Numbered from the stretch's first letter, positions 12,801 through 27,527 are shown. The stretch: 64,000 nt of DNA from Palaemon carinicauda (GCF_036898095.1 NC_090759.1:27938434-28002433); one strand, 5' to 3'. Numbers and translations: made by a program. The notes: generated by a model from the sequence alone, not told the origin.

Positions 12801-15800
12801 TTGGTAATTTGGTTGTAGTAAGCAAAATTAGAGGCCATCCTTGGTATATTAAGGGATGTGGGCCACCTTGTGGCTATAGTTTAACGAGATGGACTGGTTA
12901 GGTATGGAAAAGATACAAGTCTGGCATTTGTTAAGTAGTAGGCTATTGTAAGGGTGAAATGGGTAGGGTAACCAAACAGAACGAGATATTTTCACTAGGT
13001 GTATATTTGTTAGACTGGTAGGTTCAGGTGAGGTTGAGATATTGCCTTTGGAATTTGGCTTCTGCTACTAGTGTGATTTTTTAATTTTTTGGGGTATTAT
13101 TGTACTGTATTACAGGGCAATGTAACCTAGGAAAAAACTACTTTTTTCTATAGAAAAAATTCCGCTCTTTTCGAAAGTGACACTCGTTCCTGTCGCAAAT
13201 GAATAGTTTCAGAAATATATATATCTATATCCTACGATAATGGGGGAACCCCATGTGGGGAATTGGGGTGTTGCGTGGTATGAGATGAAAACTAACAAAT
13301 TACTGAAGATAACACCAGAAACCAACAAAATAATAAGAAAACTATCAGAAAAACAATTTTTCATGCAATAATAAGAGGGTGAAACGACACCCATGGCCTA
13401 ACTGTTGCAGTTATTGCTTATTTTTTCTGAGACCCATATTCTATGAAATGCAAACCTCTATTTTTAACATGGTCTCATTTTAAAAATTGAAGTAACATGA
13501 ACATCAGCTAACCTTACCTTCCCCACCTAATCTAACCTAGGCACCACATCCTGTGATCCCCCTTACACAGCCATATCCTTAGCTTAGGCTGAGACTTAGT
13601 CAGCAATGACTTACCGTTATATTCAGAGGTTGAGTAATCTGAATTAGGGTTAAAAACAAGGTTGGCGAGTTAGATTCAAAATAGCACCCGTCTTCAAAAC
13701 TGGCCCTCTAATTGCTCACAGAGAAAATGCCCTGGACACACTTCTTAGTTTCCTCTTTCTAGCCTTAATGTGGCACTGCCAGTAATTTGAAATGCAGTTA
13801 TGCACAGCTTGGAACACTTTATTTCTGATGGAAGATCAAACTTTCTGTTGCTAGTTAATAATAGTCAGAAGGCATCGTCTGGAGTAAGTTCACATCTTTA
13901 TTGTTCTGGTAGGTATGCCTCCAAGAATTTTTTATTTGAAAATCAACCTATGAACTCCAATTTTTTTCATGGATTTGATGTACACCCAATCAGAATGATT
14001 GGCCAGTTTGAAGTAAAATTGTGAAAACAGGAGAGAAAAGCATTATTACAAGGCATACTTGCTTAAACGAGTCATTAGAGCATGCCAAAATATGTATGTA
14101 CGCATGATGTGTGATTTAAGAATAAATGTTTGTTTCATATGCAAGCGATGATACACTCTCTATATCAATTCTATTCCCTGGAAGTACTTGGTTGTGGAGT
14201 CGCTTTTTAGAGTTCTAGCTAAACTTGATGAAGTGTGCAAATTGTTTTGGATGAAGCTGAACTTTAATAAGAATTGAATTATGATTGCAAATGCTGTAAG
14301 TCAGACATTGGTTATTCAACATATAGCTTTTTTCATTGAATATACTGTATCTCCTTAAGTGTATATGACTCGTTTAAAATTCTGTGTTATTCTTTATTAA
14401 AAATTTACTTTTGTGAAACACTACGTATGTTTTTTTTTTTCGGTTTCACACAAAATTAGCATATCGAGATTTTTTTAAGGTTTCTGCTGTTCAATTTATT
14501 CTGAGGAAGTATTTAATTTCTTTAATTGTTTTGAATATTGTTCTCTTATAGGATCATCAGCTGCCGATGCGCATCTTCATTTGTTGGACAATAGCTTGGT
14601 TGCATCATTGTTTCTCTATGATATGGTTATAAATGTCTGGCATTGGCATTCAGTTAGTTCTTGTCGCTTAAGAATTTTCCTAATTCCGAGGCGTTCAGTT
14701 AGTTCTTGTCGCTTAAGAATTTTCCTAATTCCGAAGTGTTCAGTTAGTTCTTATCGCTTAAGATTTTTCCTAATTCCGAGGTGTTTAGTTAGTTCTTGTC
14801 GCTTAAGATTTTTCCTAATTCCGAGGCGTTCAGTTAGTTCTTGTCGCTTAAGATTTTTCCTAATTCTGAGGCGTTCAGTTAGTTCTTGTCGTTCAAGATT
14901 TTTCCTAATTCTGACCCTCCTTTGCATTCAGATCTAAATGTTTTTTTATTTTTTTCCCCTTGCTAGTTTATGCTTGTTGTTTGTAGAGTGATCTTAAGCT
15001 TAAGGGGCCATGTAGTGTCAGTAGCTGGAGGAGTTCTTGCAAAGAGGAGCTTTTTGCCAAAGCATGTCATCACAAGGTACCCCAAGAGGCAAGATTGTTC
15101 AGGAGTTTCGGCCATTAAAGAAAAAAAAAGAGAGAGAGAGAGTGTGTGGACCCTGGTGACTATAGATGGATTTTGGACATGTGGCTAGTTGATTTCTGGG
15201 TAGTTGCACCATTTTTCTTGTGACAAAAGATGCCGGTCATTTTCAGAGAGTTGATTTCGTTAGGTTAGTTTTACTGATGGCTACATAAATTAAAGTATGT
15301 TCCTTGTGTAAGCTTTTTCTTTCTTGAATTGGGCTGGTTTACTTTTAAAAGTCCTGTATTCTGTTGCTTGATATTGAAAATATTAGCCCTGCTTTAATGT
15401 CCCAGTAAGAGACTGGTAATATTATTTTTTGTTTTTATCATCATTTAAACACAGGTCATTGATTCTGAATTAGTGTTTATGGTTACCGGTAAATTTACTT
15501 CAATATTTCTAGGCCTTTAATTTCAGTAACTTGAGAGTTTTGCAGTAGTAACTAAATATATGAAAGAACATTATGGTAAGCTTCATTCTCTTTTTTTGCA
15601 GTAGTAACTAAATATATGAAAGAATATTATGGTAAGCTTCATTCTCTTTTTTTGCAGTTTTGACGAAATGGCAAAATATGACTTGCCTGCCATGCTTGAC
15701 TATGTCCTTGAAAAAACTGGCGTGGAGAAGCTACATTATGTTGGTCATTCAATGGGCACAACGGTATTCTTTGCTCTTATGAGCTCACAACCTGAATACC

Positions 15801-18800
15801 AGCAAAGAATTGCATCAATGGTTGCCCTAGCCCCAGTCGCAACGGTTACTAGCATCAGTTCACCTATCAAATATTTAGCACCCGTGGTAAATGATTTACA
15901 AGTAAGTTTCATGTAAAATGCCATTTCTGTACAGTATATCAGTTACTTAGCAAGGGATTGTGTATGTTAAGCACTATGAAGAATAACATCAATAAGGTTT
16001 TTATTCAATTATTGAAATTTTTTACAGATATCTATCAGAAATATATTAAAGAAGGTAATTAAAACAGGGAGAAAATTGAGTCTGAAAAGACAACTATGAA
16101 AATAAATAAAAAATAAATAGAACAATAAAGTGTTATAAATTGAATAGCACTTAACAATTCTCTATATAAAGTAAGCAAATATGAAAGGGTCTAAATATAT
16201 AAAAAATTCCACTATGCAAATGTGATGACCAGGTAATGACCTCTACTGAACGCATTTTCAGTATCCTACTGTATACAACCGCAACACTTTTCAGGATCTA
16301 CATCAATACGTTGTTAGGGTAAGAGAATAAAAGGTCAAAGTCAAGGCAATGGTGGGTACAAGGAATTTTTTTTTAGGAGAAAAGGAAATAAAATTACTTA
16401 TATCCATCATTCTGTCATTTATTCCTATGTGGATGCAAACTTCTGAGTCATTTATATGGGTTATTTGAGTCTCATTTTCTACGACCAGACAATCAAAGAA
16501 AAATTGTTTGCTTACATCATGCTACAGTTGCTAAGCAACCACAGCGCATGCAGTGCAAGATGTCCACTCACAACGCTCTTCATTCTCCGCACTCCTGGTC
16601 GTGAAGTTGAGAGGATGTTTTCTCACTTCCTCTCTTATGATCTAGACCTTTGCATTCACCTTGCTTACCCTTATAGTGCTCAGTGCTTGTGACTTGTGAT
16701 TTTTGTTATTCGTGGTCATTTGCATTACTATTCATTATCTGTGAGTTCTGAGTGCATGTTTTATGGCTAGAGAGCCTCTTAGTTTGTGGTCTTGCCCTGG
16801 CCGTGGCGGTTGTCCTTGTGGCACCCTCATGAGCTGGGTAGATATAGATCTGCATCTTGTCTAGGCGAGAGATGTTCAATGGAATCACTATGTCACTACT
16901 GTAAGAATTTTCTGTCGTCCCAGTGGTAAAGATATTTTTCTCATTGTAGGAAACTGAGATAGCTCTACTTCCTCATCCTCTCTCAACAGTGGTTGAAAAT
17001 GAATGTTCATCTCTGCAACGAAGGTATTTCCCTGATACTCTTGAGTCGAGAGGCCACTTAGACTCTGGCTACGAAGGGTGACGCCCATCGTAATTTTGAT
17101 AGTGTTGACTATGTACAGCAGGAGCTTGAGTCGGTACTTGGAGAGGTTACCTTGCCTGCAGCTGCTATGTCCCAAATCAGTACCCTCAGTGCCTGATTGT
17201 CATGGTTTGGACAGATCCCCCATTAGTATTCTGGGTGGTGAACGGTATGTTAATGATGTTTCAGAGAAGATCTTTCCGGTCTTGGAAGCATGTCCAATTC
17301 TAGTGTTGAAAGCATATTAACGTTCCTGTTTGCAGAACCCTAGAGTTGAGACTGTGCCCACACCCCCAAAGCTTCCCAAAGCCAAGGTATTCTTTTTTTT
17401 GTCCTATTCTTCCAGGCCTATTAGAGCTGAGCTAAGAAATCTAGTAAAACGGCAGGAGTCAGTTTCATGGTTCAGACAAGCCTGATGTTCAGCATGATAA
17501 GTTGAACCTGCCACTCTTGCTATGGGTGATGACGTCACTTCGCGGTGCCTACCCTGCGCGTGATAAAACCCTCAGGTGTTGGACAAGCCAGCAATTCAAA
17601 GTGAGTGGTCATGTCCACTTGCCACATTTCAACGCGTGAGGATTTTCTTCCCCAAAGCAGCTATGTTAACGCATGCCCTGGGCATCACGCCCCTTTCCAA
17701 GCTTACTTACAAATAGCACTTCCTTCCTACTGGATGTGTAATAGTAATACCCCTGGAAGTTGATAAACAGCAAGCCGGTTCTCTTGATAACAAAGCCAGG
17801 AGTGGTGCAAATAGTGGATCTATGCCTGTAAATTAGAAGCTTAATGTTCACGATTCTTCAAATGCTGTGTGTTCTTTCGAGCGACCCTTTTCCTCATGTT
17901 CTGGGAGTGGAAAAAAAGGGCAGGAAGAGTTGCACCCCAGTCTGACGTATAAGGTGTCAACATTGTTAACTGTCGAAGACGATGCCTATGTAAACGTCGT
18001 AGAGGGCAACCTATGGAGAGTACTGTCTCCCCTAGTAGGGCGAATCCAGAAAAGGGGATCTATGGCTCTGCCTCGCACTGTCTAGGGGCGAATGTTGCAG
18101 TTCTCTCTCCACCTACTATTCTCGGCGCAACATGAGTGCGGTAAAAGAAAGGAATGTCACGCAATTGCAAAGTCCTAAGCACAGTCTTGAAGTGGAACCC
18201 TATAAACAAATTAAGGATATGTAAACTTCTGTTTTTTTCAGGTTCTGAAATGGCAAAGTTAAGGTAGTGGCTATGTCTGTGATCCAAGCCTGTTCCTGGC
18301 TTGGCCATTGGTCTAGAGCAATATCCCGCTATGTAGTCACAGAAGACCTTAAAGAGGAAAGCACTCTTATTCAGTTTGAGGAAATGTCACTCTGGGACCA
18401 AGGCCCGAGAATTCTAACTATTTCCCTTGGAGGGAACTATTCTAAAAAGATGCGATGCAATCTTGTCCAGATGCTGTAGGCAGTGATGTCACGCAATTGC
18501 AAAGTCCTAAGCACAGTCTTGAAGTGGAACCCTATAAACAAATTAAGGATATGTAAACTTCTGTTTTTTTCAGGTTCTGAAATGGCAAAGTTAAGGTAGT
18601 AGCTATGTCCGTGATCCAAGCCTGTTCCTGGCTTGGCCATTGGTCTAGAGCAATATCCCGCTATGTAGTCACAGAAGACCTTAAAGAGGAAAGCACTCTT
18701 ATTCAGTTTGAGGAAATGTCACTCTGGGACCAAGGCCCGAGAATTCCTATTACATCAAACTATTTCCCTTTGAGGGAACTATTCTAAAAAGATGCGATGC

Positions 18801-19786
18801 AATCTTGTCCAGATGCTGTAGGCAGCTACCCCTAGGGATGTGTAAAGCCTGAGAAGCTCATTTGGCGAGTTCTTATTCTCCAGCAGAAGTGGCTATGAAC
18901 ATAGAAAAGATTGTCAATTTGGAACAAACTTCCTCAAGGAGAAGAGCAGTGGCTCAAAGGATGCCCGTCTCGGCAACAAGGGACCTCGCCTAGAAAACAG
19001 GTTTCTCAGCAGAAACGATGACTGTCTCCAGTAGATCCTCAATATCCCGGAGAACAGGTCAACAGGACCACCGTTCAATGGAGAAAATATCCTGGAGGGC
19101 AAGGGTATTGGTTACAATGGCTCCTGCTAAGAAGGGCACATTCCCCAGCTTGCCACCAGCAAGGGTATGCATAAAAGCTACTGATGCAGGGGCAATATTT
19201 TGGGACAATCCCTGAACAGTACAAGTACCTTGTTCAGAATAATGACCCCCTCTGTTTGCATAGATTCCATCTCCTCTAACTAGTACAGTACTCCGATGCT
19301 TTGTCTCTTTAGTTCAAGGCTAAGTTAAGGACCTTCCCTTACCAACAGAAGAATTCTAATGTTGAATTAAGGGGTAGCGAAAGGAGCCTTGTACAATCTA
19401 CCAGGTGTCCTCAACAATCTCTTCTTAGTAGAAAAGGTGTCGGTAGGCTAGAGTTCTCTTAGACTTATCCCATTTATTTTGATTGGTCCTGCAACAAAAT
19501 TAAATGGATGCTCAGACCATCATTGCTCCAAGCTATCAGTATGGCGCCAACTTTCTAGCACATGTTCATTCTATCTCAAGGAAGTGTATAAAGTTTTCCC
19601 TTTTGAGACGAAGAATGTCAACACAGAACGGGTGCCCTTATATTGACAGGCCCTTGATAGGCAGTAGTTTGGCCGGGGCACCAGCCACACAGTGAGGTAC
19701 CACTGCTAGAGATTTTGGGTCCTTTGACTGGCCAAACAGTACTACATTAGATCCCTCTCTTTGGTTACAGCTCATTTTTTCTTTGC

Positions 19787-19868
<82 letters not shown>

Positions 19869-20410
19869 TGTAGTCTGGCCTATTCTTTCCACATTCTCCT
19901 CTGTCCTCATACACCTGACAACACTGAGATTACCAAATGATTCTTCTTCGCTCAAGGGGTTAACTGCTGTACTGTAATTCAGTGGCTACTTTTCTCTTGG
20001 TAAGGGTAGAAGAGAGACTTAGCTATGGTAAGCAGCACTTGTAGGAGTACACTACAAAATGGAACCATTGTTTCTAATCTCGGTTTGTGCCATAGTCTCT
20101 GTGCCATGGTCTTCCATTTTCTTGGCTTAGAGTTTTCATGCTTGAGGGCACAGTTTATATATGCAAGATCTAATTTAATGGTGCTACTCTACTTAGAATA
20201 TTTTAATTGTTCATTACCTCTTTTATTTATTTCCTTTTTATTCTTCACTTGGCTATTTTTCCCTGTCGAGCCCTTAGGCTTATAGCATCTTGCTTTTCCA
20301 ACTATGGTTGTTACTAGGCTTTTGATAATGATAATAATAAGCCCATGCCAGGGGCATCAGGCTTTTGAGATACCAAACCTACCAACTTCAAATAAAGTCC
20401 CGGGATCTCC

Positions 20411-20447
<37 letters not shown>

Positions 20448-23400
20448 ATTGCTATAAAGCTTTGCAAGGGGCCGAGATCCTCTTTAGTCTGAAATAAGTA
20501 TAAGTCCAGCACAGTCATCAAACTTTAGGGTACCTGGCCGTGGACAGAGACCCAGCTCAAGCCAGAATGCTTTTATCAATCCACATGATCCTGTAATTCA
20601 GGAGAATAACTGCAAGCCTCTGAAAGAAGAGTTGCTTCTTGTGCACTCTTGGTGAAATTGCTAAGTAACTTCTTCCTTTCGGGGAAACTCTCCCTCTTTG
20701 GGAGGTTGCATCATTACCAGGGACAGCAATGGGTGCAGAATGGCCTTTGCGCCTCCAGCTGCCAGTGAAACAAAGAATTTTTCGTATCCTTTGCTCTCGA
20801 GTTTGAACAGAACCCAGATTCTGGGGAAATATCAGAGGGCTCTCGAACTTGGGGAAATTGCTCCCCCAGTTCGAATCTAAATTTCTCTCTTTTACCTTTT
20901 TCTTTTTCTCAATACTACTTCGACCTTATCCTAATTTCACAAACTTTCTTTAGTCTTGCTTTCCAAACTCTATGAGAAAAATTTCCCTCATTATATGTGT
21001 GTATATATTATGTACATATATATTTATTTATTTATTTATTTATTTATTTATTTTTTTTTTTTTTCTTTTCTCCTATGGCTTGGATGTTTTTACATCCATT
21101 GTAGCCCCGGCGGGGATGTTCATACATCCTTTATTGCTGCCTGCTTTGATGAGTGGGAGGAGGTATCGCGGTTGGGAGGTGTTTGCATTCAAAGCTATAT
21201 ATGAGAGTATTGGATGATTTCAGCCATCCCGAAGATGGTTTGGACCTTTTTGGCGGAACTATTCTCAAGTGTTGGGTCTTCGGAATCCAGGGGGATCCAA
21301 TGCTTGGGGTAGGACTCTCGGCTTTTGGCCGGAAGCCCGTCATTATAGATATGGGGAGGATGATTCCATAATTTCTTGGTCTCAGTCCTAACAGGCGGGT
21401 TCAGCTTACACCTGTGCCTCTATATCTGTTTTGATGCTATCCTTCGGGTAGGGTATGGAGTGGACCATCTGGGAAGTATACTCTCATTGTGCCGATAGTA
21501 GAGAGTGCAAATTTCCTTTCCGACGCGTGATGGCCTAACATTCTCGAGCAGGTACATCAAACTAACTCTTTTCCCTCTCTTTACTATAATGGATTCTTTA
21601 AGGAACGAACCCCCATCCCCTGGATACGCTGACTCTCCCCCGGCACTGTTGACGACCTCTGCTAATGTGATAAGGGATAGCTCTGTTGATGACCTCGGAA
21701 CGGGAAAGGACCATTCTACTGATATTTCTAAATCGAGTAATTTGGGTAACACGAGGAAACTTCGAATCCTCCATGTTACACAAATTTCAATAGAAACAAA
21801 TTATGATGATCTATGTAAAGCATTTGAATGCTATGGATGCATAAAAGAAATAAGGATGAAACTTGAAGCTGAAACTTGGGATTCATGGATATCTTATAGT
21901 AGTTATGACGAAGCATTTAGTGCAATAAGTAATTTGAATAATATTAAAATTAATGACTTGAATGTCGCGGCTGCTCTCTGCGATAAGGTACCAAAAGATT
22001 TAGATGTGTACAGGCCTGCCGATTGGTTGGAAAAAGGCGCAGATTTAGTCATGCCCTCCCAGAGAAATCCAAAACCACCGATGTGGCTTATAGCTGAATC
22101 AAAGGGGGTTACAGGGAATTATTTTAAAATATGCAAATTGATTCAGAAAAAAGTAGGAACTATTGCACCAGGCGATATATCTCGTTTCGGAAAAAATAGT
22201 TTCCTTATCCATGCCAAATCCAGTACACAGTCGGTAATATTGTCCAATATGAAAATAAATAATGATGACATTAAGTTAGATGTCAAACCCCACCTAAATT
22301 TTAGCTACGGAAGGGGCGTAGTTTTTAACAGAGACCTATATGATTTTACAGAGGAGGAGATACTGGCCATGTGTCCATTAAATGTTTGGAAAGTTCATAA
22401 AGTCCCAGGTACATCAATGATAATCCTTACGTTCCAGGATGCTGATGTACCTTTTCATATTATTATCGAGAACGAAAGGATTAAAGTAAGACCCTTCAAG
22501 CAGAAGCCATTGCAATGCTTTAATTGTTTTAAATTTGGGCACCCGTCCAAAGTTTGCAAAAATGAGAAGATGTGTAGTATTTGCTCCAAATCTTACCATG
22601 GAGAGTGTGCACTTGGAGCCAGGTGTTTAAATTGCAGCTCGAATCACAAATCCACAGACAAGATTTGCGAGCTGTATAAGTTGGAGGAAGCTGCCCTCAA
22701 CAAATCAAACTTAGAACACATAAGTGTGACCCATGCCAAAAGACTATTAAATAAATCAAATACATATGCTAAGGCATTAAAATCAAACCAACCTAGCACT
22801 GCCAATAGCTCAAAAAAAAGTATACTATCTGACAAAATGTCAAATAACGAGGTAACCTTATCACCTCCTGAGGCTTTACCACGGTTTATTAACACTAGGT
22901 CATTGCCCATTGCGGTACAGCCTTCAGCCGCCATTACAAAAAGTAATACAAACCTCTCTCAGGCCATGTCCTTGCCTGATCTGATGGAGGTTCCACTTAA
23001 GACTAACTTACCTGATGCACCTGTTGTGGGAAAGGTGCAAAAACCTCGAATCCCACCATCTATTAATCGCAAAAGAGAGAGACCTCCATCTCTCTCTCCA
23101 CCCTCCATTAGAAACGTTAAGGTTATGACATCAAATAAATTTGATGTTTTGTCTGTTGATGTTTCTAATGAACCAGAAGATGGACTGAATAAATCAGAAA
23201 TTCAAGTTGAGGTCCACCATCCACCTCAACAAATAGATAAAAAGAATACAAAGAAAATCACCAACGTTAAACCCAACATAACAAGACCACCTCTGAAGAA
23301 ACCTACTGGTAATAATGTTACATTAAAAACTTCTAATGGGAAGACCTCATCCAAGATGTCTTCCAGAAATAATCCATAGTTTTCTCCTCCATTTTGCAAT

Positions 23401-26400
23401 GGAACTGTCAGGGTTTGAGGGCGAAATATGAAGAACTTAAGCTCCTAATTCATGAGCATTCCCCCATAATTGTATGTCTACAGGAAAGTATGCTTGATTC
23501 TAACACTCCTAGTCCTCGAGAGTATGTTAGCTATAGAACACCATATAATCAACAAGCAGGGAGCCATGGTGGAAGTCTCATGTACATTCGTCGAGATGTT
23601 CCCCAAATACCCATGTCTATACGTACAACCCTGCAGGCAGTTGTACAAATTGATATAGGGAGAAAATATACAATATGCTCTCTGTACTTACCTCCAAATG
23701 ATAATATTTTATATGATGATTTAGCAGAGGTCATTCAACAACTCCCTCAACCTTTTCTCTTACTGGGAGATATGAATGGTAGACATCCTTTATGGGGTGA
23801 TGTTTTGGCCAACACAAGGGGCAATATTATCTCATCAATTGTGGAGAATGAGGATGTGGGACTCCTTAATACAGGAGAGCCCACACACTTCCATGTTCAG
23901 ACAGGTACTTTGTCATGCATTGACCTTTCAATTGCAAGCTCTAACTGCCTTCTTGATTTTGATTGGAGGACATTAGATGATTGGCATACTAGTGATCATG
24001 CACCAATCATTATAAACACCAACAAGGGTCCGCCTTTGCAAAGATCGCCACGTTGGAATCTAGACAAGGCAGACTGGGTTAAATTTTGTGAGCTAAGTGA
24101 AATCGAAGGGAGAGCAGAACTGTTTGAAAGTGTTGATGATGCCATAGACCTACTGAATGGAACTCTTCATACAGCAGGAGTAATTCAATTCCCAAAACAA
24201 CAGGGTTATTCAAACGACGACCAGTCCCGTGGTGGTCTTCAGAACTAACTGCACTCCACAGAGCCACAAGAAGATCTCTAACACGATTGCGTAGACGCAG
24301 AACTGATGAGAATTTAATAATGTACAAGAAATGTAGAGCACAGTTCCGTCGTGCCATGAAAGAAGCAAGGCGCCAGTCATGGATGTCTTTTGTTTCCTCT
24401 ATTAACAGTAGAACACCACCATCTTCTGTGTGGAGGAAAGTAAAAAAGATAGCTGGCAAATTCACCCCCAACCCACCACCAGTGTTGAAGGTGAATGGCC
24501 AGTATGTAACTGAAGCAAATGAAGTTAGCAATGCCCTGGCTAATCATTTTTCAAATGTATCCAGCAAGTGTGAAGGAGCCCCTGGTCACCAGTATAGGAG
24601 CACCGAAGAAAAGAAAATTTTAAATTTTGCAACAAGAAGGGAAGAGTCGTATAATTCTCCTTTCACTGAAAGAGAATTTGATTCCGCGCTTGCTCATTGC
24701 AACGATACAGCCCCTGGACCCGATGGAATTCCATATGCAATGATTAAACATGTACATTTTAATACAAAGCTATTTATTTTAAGCATTATTAATAGAATAT
24801 GGCATGATCATAGCTACCCAAGTGTTTGGGAACTAGCCATTATTTTAGCCTTTTTAAAACCCGGTAAAGACAAGTTTTTAGCAGCAAACTATCGTCCTAT
24901 TGCATTGACATCTTGTTTATGTAAAATCATGGAGAAGATGGTCAGTGCAAGGCTGATATGGTACCTTGAAAAGAAAGGTATTTTATCACCGATTCAATGT
25001 GGATTCCGAAAAATGCACTCAACGACTGATGTGTTGATACGACTTGAGTCATCTATTTGTGAAGCCTTTGCTTCCAAACAGCACCATGTTACAGTATTTT
25101 TTGACCTTGAAAAGGCATATGATACCACATGGAGATATGGTATTCTTAAAACCATTCATGAATTGGGATTGAGAGGAGAGCTGCCACTATTTATTCAGGC
25201 ATTTCTTTCACGTAGAGTTTTTCAAGTGAGAGTGGGGGAAACTCTATCAGAGAGTAAGTGCCAGGAAGAAGGAGTTCCTCAGGGTAGTGTGCTGAGTGTA
25301 ACCCTTTTTGCACTAGCAATTAATGGGATATCCTCAGCCATTCCCCAGGATGTTCTCTCAACACTATTTGTGGATGATCTCTCAATATCATTTGCTGGCA
25401 CTAGAATGGCAATGGTTGAGAGAAAAATCCAACTCTCTATTGATAAAATTATCCAGTGGGCTGACATGAATGGATTTAAGTTCTCGACAAGTAAAACTAC
25501 CATTGTCCATTTTTGTCGTATCCGGGGAGTACATCCAGACCCGGATATATACATTAAAGGTCAACGGATACCATGTGTATCGGAAACCAAATTTTTAGGT
25601 TTGATATTTGACTGTAGACTTACATGGGTTTCTCACCTAAAAGTGCTAAAAGCTAAATGTGTTGAAGCTCTGAATATCTTAAAAGTATTGTCCCATACAT
25701 CATGGGGGGCAGACCGCAATACTATTTTAAAATTATACAAGGCCTTGATTTTTTCCAAAATTAGTTATGGTTGTGAGGTATATTCTTCAGCCACCCCAAG
25801 CCGGTTAAAAATATTAGACTCGATACATCATGCAGGTATTAGATTATCTACTGGAGCTTTTAAAACCTCGCCTATCCCAAGTCTCCTTGTTGATGCTGGA
25901 GAGTTACCTCTAGACCTTTACCGAATGTCTTCCATTCTTCGGTATTGGTTTAGATTGCAAAGACTCCCTAGCTCTCTAGCCTTTCAGACTGCAAGCCTTG
26001 TAAGACACGCATCATACTTTGAGTTGCACCCAAAATCTCCTCAACCTTATGGCTTTCGGGTGAAACGATTTTTAAATAGTCTGGATATAATTAGAACTAA
26101 GGTACTTCCATTCAAGGTATCATCAACGCCTCCATGGAAATTACCTGACATATCTTTTTGTAAATACTTTATTGGAGTTAAGAAGAATATGACTGACTTA
26201 GAATCCAGGTCTCTTTTTATGGAACATGTCGAAGAACATAGGGGATCGACTTTTATATATACTGATGGCTCCAAATCTGATGCTGGCGTTGGATTTGGAG
26301 TACATAGTAATGATTTTAATTGTAGAGGTGCACTTCCTCTAACCGCTTCCATATTTACTGCCGAGCCGTATGGCATATTAACCGCTATTGAGAAAATAGC

Positions 26401-27475
26401 TTTGGAAAAGGAGGGTAATTTTACAATTTTTAGTGATGCAAGGAGTGTTCTTCAAGCTTTAGAAGTTTTTAATTCTAGTAACCCTCTAGTTTTAAAGATT
26501 TTAGAATGGCTTTTTATTTTTGGACGGAAAGGTATAACTGTTCGATTTTGTTGGGTTCCAGCACATGTAGGTGTGTCTGGGAATGAGAAGGCAGATTTAC
26601 TGGCGAAGAATGCGGCATCCGAGTTGCTACCAAGGAGGTATCCCATTCCATGTAACGATCTCCTACCTGACATCAAAAAATTGGTTTGTGATAAATGGCA
26701 ACAGCACTGGGACAGTCAAGACGGCAATAAAATGAGGGAAGTAACAAATATCATATCACCTTGGAGGTATAACATGATTCCCCGAAAATGGGAGACGACT
26801 CTTTGTCGTCTCCGTATTGGTCACACACGGTTGACACACGAGTTTCTGCTTAAGGGCCAACACCAACCGTATTGCGAGGACTGCTTAGTACCTTTAACAG
26901 TGAGGCATTTGTTGACCGAATGCCCTAATTTTACTAACTTAAGAAATAGATATCTGTTTGAGGCTCGAGGTGAGGATGGCAGGTTTATCCTTGCCAAGAT
27001 TCTTGGACATGATGTGTCTTACTATGCGAGTGGAATTTTTAGATTTATTTCAGAAGCAGGTCTTCTGAAAACTATTTAACTATTTTAATGACTTCTTAAT
27101 TTTTATGGATTTAATCGAATTCTCTTAATTTTCATATACAGTAAATGGTATCGGCGTCAATGACCTTAGATGTCAGGATGCCAGAAAACTTTCAATCAAT
27201 CAATCAACCAGTTGATCAATTTGAAAATATTAGAAATGAACAACAGATAATAGGCCAAAAATCTTTTATTAATCTGGGCATGAACATTGGTTGCACCAGG
27301 GGAAGTTTTAAAAAAATCCAGCTTCTTACTGGTTGAGAAATCTATTATGAGAACTTGTAATCCTCAGGGGAAATGTGTTCCTACCGCAACCCTAACGTTC
27401 CGCAGAAACCATTTAGTAGCGCAAGTCCTCAAATGTTGGGTATAGAAGAGCCAACCCTTCCCCCTCTTTACGGAC

Positions 27476-27527
<52 letters not shown>

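Larger units (their letters stand above)
11376..15657 (+). other. Lipase intron (about 4.3 kb)
   Basis: GT-AG intron. It contains the repeat copy at 11712-11835, the 45-bp minisatellite at 14649-14919 and a 56-bp tandem duplication at its 3' end. The stretch 11840-14640 shows no recognisable gene or transposon. Confidence 0.7.
16450..20890 (+). pseudogene. Decayed DIRS-like retroelement (gag, possibly start of RT)
   Basis: Coding-like fragments in several frames. '[12 protein letters not shown]' near 16795 is a Cys-rich start. Around 18270-18480 and again at 18600-18820 a gag-like segment reads '[20 protein letters not shown]'. Arg/Gln-rich residues follow near 18950-19200. At about 20680-20880 the residues 'LFGRLHHYQ' recall the start of DIRS-type reverse transcriptase. 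Stops and shifts are frequent. An inverted (ATT)n repeat (19640-20340) sits inside. The class is inferred from overall layout only and confidence is low; it could be another retrotransposon. Confidence 0.35.
21080..27212 (+). mobile_element. Non-LTR retrotransposon (I/Jockey group with RNase H), nearly complete
   Basis: Two ORFs in the order gag-like ORF1 (21589-23379) and endonuclease-RT-RNase H ORF2 (23394-27079) are followed by a short 3' UTR ending in a (CAAT)n-like tail at about 27196-27212. An (ATTT)n/poly-T tract at 21023-21064 precedes a putative 5' UTR of about 500 bp. The 5' boundary is a guess because I could not find a target-site duplication. It lies in the lipase intron in the same orientation as the gene. 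Confidence 0.85.

Noticed and set aside
14581..14937. 118-codon ORF with 15-residue repeats
   Set aside because: Intronic minisatellite with no splice sites or homology that would make it an exon.
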